DNA from: Calditrichota bacterium
GTDB lineage: Bacteria; Zhuqueibacterota; Zhuqueibacteria; Zhuqueibacterales; Geothermadaptataceae
Assembly (NCBI GenBank): GCA_008501545.1
Contig: QQUM01000403.1
Coordinates: forward strand, 1 to 5,398
Length of the DNA stretch: 5,398 nucleotides
Direction: 5' to 3'
A program made the translations under genes and the position numbers. The notes under the pieces were generated by a model. That model saw only the letters and a list, made by a program, of their open reading frames with translations. It was not told where the DNA came from and did no database searches. Numbering within the stretch: position 1 is the stretch's first letter; each line of letters starts with the position of its first letter. Shown here piece by piece: positions 1 through 5,266 of this stretch.

Positions 1-356
1 TGGAAGAAGCACTCATCAATGCATGGGAACATGGCAATTTGGAGCTCAAATCGGAGTGGAAAGATGAACTTTCTTCTGGACACGAATTTTCAAAATTTGA
101 GGAAATGCGTAAAATCCGTATGACAGATGATCTGTATTGTACACGGAAAATTATTTTAAATGTACAGGTTGCTGATGGAATTCTTGAAATTTGTGTGCAA
201 GATGAAGGTACAGGATTTAAAGACAGGGAAATAGGTAGTGAGCTCGATCATCGTGTTTACGGGCGTGGTTTATCCATAATCGATAATATCATGGATTCTA
301 TTGAGTTTAATGAAAAGGGGAATCGCATCACGATGCGCAAAGCTTTGAACCAATAA
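1..356 (+). CDS. RsbW/SpoIIAB-like ATP-binding (HATPase_c) protein, C-terminal part, truncated by the window edge
   Basis: The frame is open from base 3 to the TAA at 354-356, so the gene starts outside the window; the TTG at 39 is internal. The first codons read EEALINAWEHGN, the N-box of GHKL ATPases (E-x-x-N for Mg-ATP, then HGN as in RsbW/SpoIIAB serine kinases). The G1 box follows as DEGTGF (about bases 204-221) and the G2 box as GRGLSIIDNIMD, ending GNRITMRK. Family knowledge: such domains act as anti-sigma factors/serine kinases in partner-switching with STAS anti-anti-sigma proteins, or as C-terminal domains of response-regulator or PP2C-type proteins. About 30 residues separate the N-box from the next predicted strand, longer than in Bacillus RsbW and more like the HATPase domains attached to SpoIIE-type regulators. 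It could be a stand-alone protein or the tail of a larger one; the sequence cannot decide. No partner gene is visible, and the next gene is convergent. Confidence 0.85.
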   Translation, partial: EEALINAWEHGNLELKSEWKDELSSGHEFSKFEEMRKIRMTDDLYCTRKIILNVQVADGILEICVQDEGTGFKDREIGSELDHRVYGRGLSIIDNIMDSIEFNEKGNRITMRKALNQ

Positions 357-376
357 TACTTTTGTCATGATCCAAA

Positions 377-391
377 GCCTGGCTTCCAGGC
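377..391. terminator. Small GC hairpin between convergent genes, possible weak bidirectional terminator
   Basis: GCCTGG (377-382), loop CTT, CCAGGC (386-391) forms a perfect 6-bp stem in the 68-nt gap between the stop of the plus-strand ATPase gene and the stop of the minus-strand glpD-like gene. Its position suits termination from both sides. Neither strand has a real T-tract: the plus side continues AATTCCCCCC and the minus side TTTGGATC. Rho-independent activity is therefore doubtful. Confidence 0.3.
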
Positions 392-424
392 AATTCCCCC
401 CTGAATCGCACTATCGGCATGTGA

Positions 425-2104
425 CTACGCTGGCTGATAAGATTTTTTCAGCATGTCGAGTTCGTTCTGCTTTCGCTCATCATTCCAACCCAATTCTGCC
501 GCCATAATTTCAGCACAACACTGCGCTGCTTCATCACCCGGATAACCAGCGGAACCCAAATCTGTACGACGCTTTATGACATCGGTCAGATGAACTGCCA
601 TCTCCTCCCGGATACCGTGAATGATTTCGGCTTTAAGAACAGATGAATCCGCGCTCACTTTCTCACTCCAGCTCTCGTTGTCGTTTAAAAGAGTTAATAC
701 GCGGGTGTAATCTTTTCCGAAATTATAAATGAGATGTGCAACAGTTTCCTGATCAAGTCCCCATGGGCGTTTTGCTTGCTCTTCTTCCAGGTAATGGGAA
801 AAATCAGCGATTGCCCCGCCGGAAATATTCTCCCGCTCTGTCCGTGAACGACCGCGTTTGTGAAGTTTTTTCATCAGCACATTTACAGACTTGACCGCAA
901 CATCGCGTGCGGTGGTGTATTTTACACCCAAAATGCTGACCATTCCTTCCAGCCCATTCAATTTCTGATGGTCAATTAACTTGTAATGTTTTGTTAGTTT
1001 GACGTCGTGTTCAGTTTTCACCTCGCCATTGTCATCCATGGGCAGCAGGCCACCATAGTGATAAATTACCTCGTCACGGCGGATAGCCATAGCCGGATAG
1101 GCCTGGTTAAATTCGTCGAGAAAAGTTGTTATATCTTCCTCTGTAACGGCAAATTCATCAGGATTGCCGGACCAGGGAACATGGGTTGTGCCAATTAAAG
1201 TATAATCACGCCAGGGTGTGAAAAAGAGCAGGCGCGATCCTTTGTTGATAACAGCGTCAGCATCTTTGAATTCAAATTTACTGGGAATACCGGCTGCATA
1301 TTCTTTTGTCAATCGTTTGTTGACAACCAGATTCATGGCTTTTGACAGTTTGAATTCTTCGGCAGGTCTGTGGCCATTTAACCGGCTAAACAGATTATTA
1401 ATCCAGGGGCCGCTTGTATTGAGCACTATTTTGCTCTTCAGTTTGTAATTTGTGCCCGATATATTATCCCGGATACTGACACCAACAACTTTGTTTTCTT
1501 CCGTTATGAAGTTCAAGACCTCGGTATGGTTTACAGCCATTGCCCCTTTTTCGACAGCGGATTTGATGACCGAAATGAGCAGTCGCTCCGAGTTGTAAAC
1601 CTGACAATCATACCAGACGGCTCCTCCGGTGAGATTGGTTTCGTCAAGGCCCGGTAGAATGTGCAGCAATTCATCTTTGGAAATTGATTTTCCTGCCGGG
1701 AGTGTTTTTTGGGGATCACAGCCCTTGTTGCGGTCGATTCCAATGAGATCATTCATCTTCATGGCGACCGACATAACTTCCCTGCCTTTGACACCATGGC
1801 CATAAGTTGGCATAACGCATGGTAAAGGATGCACGAATTGTGGTGCGACACGCATGAGTACTTTGCGTTCGTGGATGGATTCGCGCATGCGTTTGATATC
1901 CAGATGTTGCAGGTAGCGTAAACCGCCATGAATGATTTTTAAACTATTTGAAGAGGTTGCACCACCAAAGTCATCTTTCTCTATCAGCGCCGCGGAGAGA
2001 CCGCGAAGCGTTGCATCCCAGAGCGCCCAGGCGCCATATATTCCACCACCGACGATGAGGACATCCCATTCCCTGGATGCCAGTTGTTCTATTTCTCGTT
2101 TCAT
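425..2104 (-). CDS. glpD: FAD-dependent glycerol-3-phosphate dehydrogenase (GlpD family)
   Basis: This 559-residue flavoprotein is close in length to Bacillus GlpD and somewhat longer than the E. coli enzyme. GlpD oxidises sn-glycerol 3-phosphate to dihydroxyacetone phosphate at the membrane and passes electrons to quinone. Visible marks: dinucleotide-binding GGGIYG at residues 19-24; acidic Glu near 42 ending the second strand; family signature GATSSNSLKIIHGGLRYL at 48-65, with the Arg-Tyr pair that contacts substrate phosphate in E. coli GlpD; NTSGPW at 229-234; SRLLFFTPW and LIGTTHVPW at 290-311; and a DAO_C-type C-terminal domain from about 430, with EMAVHLTDVIKRRT at 501-514. The usual GGK(L/W)TTYRK motif reads GVKYTTARD (393-401): the Lys is kept but the flanking Gly and Tyr are changed, so this is a divergent subgroup and its substrate may not be plain glycerol 3-phosphate. 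It starts 18 nt after the methyltransferase stop with no clear Shine-Dalgarno, which suggests translational coupling. It ends with TAG. No glpF or glpK is nearby. Confidence 0.88.
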   Translation of the reverse strand: MKREIEQLASREWDVLIVGGGIYGAWALWDATLRGLSAALIEKDDFGGATSSNSLKIIHGGLRYLQHLDIKRMRESIHERKVLMRVAPQFVHPLPCVMPTYGHGVKGREVMSVAMKMNDLIGIDRNKGCDPQKTLPAGKSISKDELLHILPGLDETNLTGGAVWYDCQVYNSERLLISVIKSAVEKGAMAVNHTEVLNFITEENKVVGVSIRDNISGTNYKLKSKIVLNTSGPWINNLFSRLNGHRPAEEFKLSKAMNLVVNKRLTKEYAAGIPSKFEFKDADAVINKGSRLLFFTPWRDYTLIGTTHVPWSGNPDEFAVTEEDITTFLDEFNQAYPAMAIRRDEVIYHYGGLLPMDDNGEVKTEHDVKLTKHYKLIDHQKLNGLEGMVSILGVKYTTARDVAVKSVNVLMKKLHKRGRSRTERENISGGAIADFSHYLEEEQAKRPWGLDQETVAHLIYNFGKDYTRVLTLLNDNESWSEKVSADSSVLKAEIIHGIREEMAVHLTDVIKRRTDLGSAGYPGDEAAQCCAEIMAAELGWNDERKQNELDMLKKSYQPA

Positions 2105-2122
2105 TGAAAATTCAGAATTTAG

Positions 2123-2959
2123 TTATAAGGTTTTAGTTGAGAAAGCCATTAAATGCCAGCCAAGCGGTTTTACGATCGAAGCGGGAAGTACAGTGAATGC
2201 CGGGACGAAAAGACCATTAAAAATTGCGCCTTTCCAGCCCTTGTGCAGGCGACTTTTTACAGGAAAGCGTTCCGGGATTATCTGTGTTTCATCAAAGGGT
2301 GAGAGTATATCTCTGAGTTCAGCTGCGGTGTATTTTTCCAGGACCGGCGCATCTTCGTGTTCCAAATCAACCTTCATGACTTTCGACAGGGCATTGAGCC
2401 ATGAAATACGGTTATACACCATGGATATGGCTTCACCACCTGGTTTGAGTACACGTTTCATTTCCCTGGCCATCTGGTGCGGATCGGCGGTGTATTGCAA
2501 TACGCCATGGACGTAGACGACATCGAAGGAATCCGCAGGAAAATCGAGGTCTTCTCCATTCATGGGTAAAAAATTTCCTTCCAAACCACGTTCGGAAAAA
2601 TTTTTTCGTGCAAGGTCAATTGCCGTGTCGGACAGATCAACTCCGGTGACTTTCGCACCACCTGCTGCAAATCGGGCGAGATCTATCCCCACGCCACAAC
2701 CAATTTCAAGGATTTTTTTACCTTTATAGCCGTTTTTAAAGTCGACGAGTTTCGGTAGATAATTCAGTTTATCAAATCTGTACTCATCGAGGTCATCGAA
2801 AAAACCAAGCGTGCCTACAGGGTGTTTAGCGAGTTCGAGATCGTGAATATGCTCATTCCAATAGACGCGCACCTCTTCCAGTTTTTCTTCCAAACGCAAG
2901 GGCGGATTGGCAGTTTTACCGTTCATACTCGTAGGTTCGGTTGCGATTGCTGTTTCCAA
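2123..2959 (-). CDS. Class I SAM-dependent methyltransferase (Methyltransf_11 type)
   Basis: This 278-residue soluble protein has a Rossmann-like methyltransferase core. Motif I is LEIGCGVGID (84-93), binding the SAM methionine part. The acidic residue ending strand 2 is Asp108 in VTGVDLS, binding the ribose. The strand-4 motif is SFDVVYVHGVLQY (144-156), and the post-core motif RVLKPGG (169-175) is typical of Methyltransf_11 members. The roughly 80 residues before the core, and a C-terminal region rich in aromatic and basic residues (about 200-275, including PERFPVKSRLHKGWKG), probably form the acceptor-binding part. The acceptor is not identifiable. The start is TTG, supported by AGGAG 7 nt upstream; the next in-frame ATG (residue 12, base 2926) lacks such a site. 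The gene leads a two-gene unit with the GlpD-like oxidase, so the two may act on one small molecule or lipid intermediate (inference). Class assignment is firm; substrate unknown. Confidence 0.88.
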   Translation of the reverse strand: METAIATEPTSMNGKTANPPLRLEEKLEEVRVYWNEHIHDLELAKHPVGTLGFFDDLDEYRFDKLNYLPKLVDFKNGYKGKKILEIGCGVGIDLARFAAGGAKVTGVDLSDTAIDLARKNFSERGLEGNFLPMNGEDLDFPADSFDVVYVHGVLQYTADPHQMAREMKRVLKPGGEAISMVYNRISWLNALSKVMKVDLEHEDAPVLEKYTAAELRDILSPFDETQIIPERFPVKSRLHKGWKGAIFNGLFVPAFTVLPASIVKPLGWHLMAFSTKTL

Positions 2960-2966
2960 GTGTTTA

Positions 2967-2971
2967 CTCCT
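2967..2971 (-). promoter_or_regulatory. Shine-Dalgarno AGGAG deciding the TTG start of the methyltransferase
   Basis: On the minus strand AGGAG is followed by seven bases (TAAACAC) and then TTG at 2959-2957. This spacing is ideal and supports the unusual TTG start over the ATG at 2926, which has no comparable site. Confidence 0.7.
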
Positions 2972-3011
2972 GTGTTTTGAATCCCGGCGTCGTGCTTGTT
3001 GCTATTCAAAT

Positions 3012-3059
3012 TATCGGTTACTATTTAAAACTATTCAGCATACTTACCAAATACCGATA
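3012..3059. repeat. 7-bp inverted repeat flanking a weak candidate promoter
   Basis: TATCGGT at 3012-3018 and its exact reverse complement ACCGATA at 3053-3059 are separated by 34 nt. One arm lies in the spacer of the candidate minus-strand promoter and the other just downstream of its -10, a layout that would suit operator half-sites. A 7-bp match in AT-rich DNA can arise by chance, so confidence is low. Confidence 0.25.
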
Positions 3060-3110
3060 GTACAATGAAATGAAGTTTGATGCGGAAGAAAATTAATAGG
3101 TTCTTATTGA

Positions 3111-3144
3111 GTGGGTGAGTATTTATTTAATTGAACTCACCCGC
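3111..3144. repeat. Strong inverted repeat (10-bp stem, 14-nt loop) in the intergenic region
   Basis: GTGGGTGAGT (3111-3120) pairs with ACTCACCCGC (3135-3144): eight perfect pairs, one G-T wobble, and an outer G-C pair. The loop is AT-rich. On the minus strand it lies about 120 nt past the cold-shock stop and about 150 nt before the methyltransferase start. No run of T follows it on either strand, so it is not a classic intrinsic terminator. It could be an RNA 3' stabilising hairpin, a non-canonical terminator, or a protein-binding palindrome. Confidence 0.5.
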
Positions 3145-3265
3145 ATGATAAACAGGGGAATGCCACAGAAGCCAAATCACGAATACTATTTCAATTTACT
3201 TTGGTCAATGTGTAAAAATAGATGTGAATGATAATATGCAAGTAAAAATAAAACAAAATGTTGTG

Positions 3266-3475
3266 TTATTTTTTTGCCAGGCGCACATGGACAGCTCTGT
3301 CACCGCGATGTTCAACTTTTACATCGAATCCAACGCGCTGGCCTTCTCTTAGCCGTCGACCCGGAACAGTTGGCTCAATATCACCCGGCTGTACGAAGTA
3401 ATCCTGCATATCATCCCCTTCGATAAATCCGAAATTTTTCGTGCTATCCCACATTTTTACAACACCGTATTGCAT
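3266..3475 (-). CDS. Cold-shock-domain (CspA-like) nucleic-acid-binding protein
   Basis: This 69-residue single-domain protein has the size of bacterial Csp proteins, five-stranded OB folds that bind single-stranded RNA or DNA and melt RNA structure. The start MQYGVVKMWDSTKNFGFIEG matches the Csp pattern (G-x-V-K-W-F ... KGFGFI). RNP1 is KNFGFI (13-18). RNP2 reads YFVQPGDI (26-33) where VFVHxSDI is usual, so the conserved His is Gln and the strand is altered. GQRVGFDV (45-52) matches the late GQxVxFxV segment. The ATG at 3475 is chosen because GAGGAG lies 5 nt upstream and because the longer open frame to 3544 would overlap the GroES-like gene and add residues foreign to the family. It begins 16 nt after the GroES-like stop and so is probably the last gene of that operon. 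A role in RNA handling under stress is inference from family and context. Confidence 0.85.
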   Translation of the reverse strand: MQYGVVKMWDSTKNFGFIEGDDMQDYFVQPGDIEPTVPGRRLREGQRVGFDVKVEHRGDRAVHVRLAKK

Positions 3476-3480
3476 ATTTT

Positions 3481-3486
3481 CTCCTC
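3481..3486 (-). promoter_or_regulatory. Shine-Dalgarno GAGGAG fixing the cold-shock gene start
   Basis: AAGAGGAGAAAATATG on the minus strand places GAGGAG five bases before the ATG at 3475. It lies in the 16-nt gap after the GroES-like stop codon, so it serves the short Csp form and not the frame extended to 3544. Confidence 0.75.
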
Positions 3487-3491
3487 TTGAA

Positions 3492-3896
3492 TTATAAAAA
3501 ATCCAAACCGCTTTCCTCTTCATCATCAGAATTGAGTGATTCACGCAAGATCACAAGAATCGCGGATTGTGGCAGGATGAGATATTTTTTCTCATCCCAT
3601 TTAATCTCGACTGACGATTTTTTCAGGAAAAGCGCGTAATCGCCTTTTTCAACCTGCATGGGTAAATACTTTGGATTACTTTGGGACCGTTGCCAGGGTT
3701 CATCTTCACTACTACCCGGATCCGGGAGTGGAGTACCCGGTCCCACACCAACAACCCAACCACCTTGAACCTGTTCTTTTTCTGTCACTGACTGGGGTAA
3801 ATATAAACCGACCTGGGTACGCTGTTCCTTGTCTTCCGGTTCAATCAAAACCCGATCGCCAATCACCATAAGATTTTGTCTTTTGGGGGGTGGCAT
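3492..3896 (-). CDS. GroES-like co-chaperone family protein (Cpn10 fold, atypical)
   Basis: This 134-residue protein has a Cpn10/GroES pattern. NLMVIGDRVLIEPE (8-21) matches the first strand (RPLxDRVxVKxxE). VGLYLP (29-34) sits where GroES has the mobile-loop GGIVLP, whose IVL tripeptide docks on GroEL. VQGGWVVGVGPG (43-54) matches the RGxVxAVGxG strand, VEKGDYALFLK (82-92) the VKxGDxVxF strand, and KYLILPQSAILVIL (104-117) the closing strand. Unlike canonical GroES (about 95 residues), it carries a Pro/Ser/acid-rich insert at about 55-77, where the GroES roof loop lies, and an acidic tail SDDEEESGLDFL. The ATG at 3896 is chosen because AGGAGG lies 4 nt upstream; a GTG at 3920 overlapping the TPR stop by one base would add eight residues (MNNNSGGE) but has no ribosome site. 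No groEL is adjacent, so it is more likely an auxiliary or specialised Cpn10 relative than the main co-chaperonin (inference). Confidence 0.8.
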   Translation of the reverse strand: MPPPKRQNLMVIGDRVLIEPEDKEQRTQVGLYLPQSVTEKEQVQGGWVVGVGPGTPLPDPGSSEDEPWQRSQSNPKYLPMQVEKGDYALFLKKSSVEIKWDEKKYLILPQSAILVILRESLNSDDEEESGLDFL

Positions 3897-3900
3897 TTCG

Positions 3901-3906
3901 CCTCCT
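3901..3906 (-). promoter_or_regulatory. Shine-Dalgarno AGGAGG deciding the GroES-like start
   Basis: A full AGGAGG lies four bases before ATG 3896 and inside the longer GTG-initiated frame from 3920. This makes the ATG the better start, with 23 nt between the TPR stop and the GroES-like start. Confidence 0.65.
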
Positions 3907-3919
3907 GAATTATTATTCA

Positions 3920-5221
3920 CTAATCACGATATTGATTTAAGACTCTGGCAAATTGTCTGTCAACAGCGAAACCCAGTGAAAGTGCTTGATCGAAGTGATA
4001 AAGTGCCCGCTCATACTCCTTCTTTTTAAAGAAGGCATAGGCGAGATTATTATGCGCATCGCCGCGTTTTGGCGACAGTCGGATGGCTTCAACGAAGGCA
4101 TCTATTTCATCGCCAATTCGCCCTTTATCTCGATATGCCATTCCGAGGTGATAAAAGACATCCGATGAAGTTGTTTGTATGGATAAAACACGATTGAAGG
4201 CTGCAATTGCAGAATCGGGACGGGCTGTTTTTAAATATACAACACCCATATTAAAATTGGCCTCAGCAAAATTTGGACGAAGTTTCAAAGCGCGCCTAAA
4301 GTGTTTTTCTGCCCTTTGGTAGTTTTTTTCTTCGAGCTGGTACAAGGAGCCAAGATTCAAATAGGCCTCAGCGAAATTTTCGTCGTATTTTATCGCTCCT
4401 TTGTAAGCCTTGATCGCCTGGCTTGCTGTCTTGCTGTTTTTGCTATACAACAAGCCGAGATTGTAGTATGCCAGCGCAAATTGCGGGTTGATTTTTAATA
4501 CGATATGGTAGGCTGCAATTGCTTTTTGATATTTTTTCATATCTCTGTATGTATTTGCCAGTCTAAGTTGCAGTTCAAGATTGTCCGTATTGATTGCGAC
4601 TGCATTTTCATACGTCTGTGCGGCATCCATTAATATACCCAGTTGCGAGTACAAGTTGCCGAGATTAAGCCAGGCTTCACTGAGTTTCGGATTGATAGCA
4701 ATTGCCTGTTTGTAGGCGATAAGTGCTTTGGAAAGAATGCCCATTTTATCGTAGGCACTGCCCATATTTGCATGTGCAATAGCCAGGGTGCTATCATAAA
4801 AAAGCGCCACTTCATACTCACCCAATGCAGCTTTGTACTCTCCTTTTTTAAGATAGATATTGCCCAGATTAATGTAGGCACCCGTCATGTCCGGCTTGAT
4901 CTCAAGTGCATCTAAATGGGCTTTTTGGGCTTCATCAATCATGCCTTTGGCGTCATAAACGCTGCCAAGATTTGTGTAAGCCTCAGCAAGGTAGGGGTAA
5001 AGTTTCAGCGCTCTTTTGTGCTCTATGATGGCTGTATCGGTATCATTTAATTCATAAAATACGTTGCCAAGATTGGTATGGGCTTCCGGGTGTCCGGGAT
5101 GAATAGCAATAGCTGCCTGCAGGATATCACGGGCAGCCCGCAGTTTTTTCGCCCTGCGATAGCAATTGCCAAGATTGTTGAGAAATACACCGATAACCTG
5201 ACGCCTGGTGAGATTATTCAT
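3920..5221 (-). CDS. Tetratricopeptide repeat protein (12 TPRs), probably the C-terminal part of a transglutaminase-TPR protein
   Basis: From the ATG this is 433 residues, almost entirely TPR. About twelve tandem 34-residue units start near residues 11, 45, 79, 113, 147, 181, 215, 249, 284, 319, 353 and 387; units 8 and 9 have one extra residue. Typical signatures are AEAYTNLGSVY and ALKLYP, with conserved W/L-G-Y-A-P positions. TPR arrays form right-handed superhelices that bind peptides or partner proteins; no catalytic motif is seen. The ATG at 5221 has no recognisable Shine-Dalgarno. The frame stays open upstream for 15 more codons (YYREKYNIDNNHEFY) to a TAG at 5269-5267, beyond which the same frame continues with transglutaminase-like sequence. 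The residues just before the first repeat (RRQVIGVFLNNLGN) look like the linker into the TPRs in such fused proteins. The true gene may therefore be longer and interrupted. The stop is TAG, followed at once by TGA. It is first in a compact unit with the GroES-like and cold-shock genes. Confidence 0.85.
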   Translation of the reverse strand: MNNLTRRQVIGVFLNNLGNCYRRAKKLRAARDILQAAIAIHPGHPEAHTNLGNVFYELNDTDTAIIEHKRALKLYPYLAEAYTNLGSVYDAKGMIDEAQKAHLDALEIKPDMTGAYINLGNIYLKKGEYKAALGEYEVALFYDSTLAIAHANMGSAYDKMGILSKALIAYKQAIAINPKLSEAWLNLGNLYSQLGILMDAAQTYENAVAINTDNLELQLRLANTYRDMKKYQKAIAAYHIVLKINPQFALAYYNLGLLYSKNSKTASQAIKAYKGAIKYDENFAEAYLNLGSLYQLEEKNYQRAEKHFRRALKLRPNFAEANFNMGVVYLKTARPDSAIAAFNRVLSIQTTSSDVFYHLGMAYRDKGRIGDEIDAFVEAIRLSPKRGDAHNNLAYAFFKKKEYERALYHFDQALSLGFAVDRQFARVLNQYRD

Positions 5222-5266
5222 GTAAAATTCGTGATTATTATCAATGTTATATTTTTCCCGGTAATA

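Larger units (their letters stand above)
2960..3265. other. 306-nt AT-rich intergenic region between the cold-shock gene and the methyltransferase
   Basis: No coding frame is supported here. It should contain the end of the upstream operon (stop at 3266) and a promoter for the methyltransferase/glpD unit, both on the minus strand. The strongest element is the inverted repeat at 3111-3144. A poor sigma-70-like candidate on the minus strand is TTGTAC (3065-3060), 17 nt, then TATGCT (3042-3037), matching the consensus at only 3/6 and 4/6. A 7-bp inverted repeat, TATCGGT/ACCGATA (3012-3018 and 3053-3059), brackets that -10. No clear T-tract terminator follows the cold-shock gene: AACA-TTT-TGTT with T-rich sequence just after its stop has only a 4-bp stem. 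Confidence 0.5.

Noticed and set aside
1932..2516. 194-codon plus-strand open frame across the glpD-like start and the methyltransferase 3' half
   Set aside because: It lies opposite two well-supported genes, and its Ser/Arg-rich translation matches no family; it is a shadow frame.
3250..3268. T-rich stretch just after the cold-shock stop as an intrinsic terminator (minus strand)
   Set aside because: The only hairpin there is a 4-bp AT stem (AACA/TGTT), too weak to support a terminator call.
3476..3544. Longer cold-shock protein start at 3544
   Set aside because: It would overlap the GroES-like coding end by 53 nt, adds residues unlike the Csp family, and ignores the strong GAGGAG site before the ATG at 3475.
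4643..4915. Plus-strand open frames opposite the TPR gene (also 4301-4498 and 3986-4168)
   Set aside because: The repeated TPR codon pattern produces recurring antisense frames; no ribosome sites or recognisable motifs.
3920..5221. TPR array as a recent tandem DNA duplication
   Set aside because: The 34-residue periodicity is clear in protein, but the units differ widely at the nucleotide level, so it is an old, ordinary TPR array and not a DNA repeat tract.
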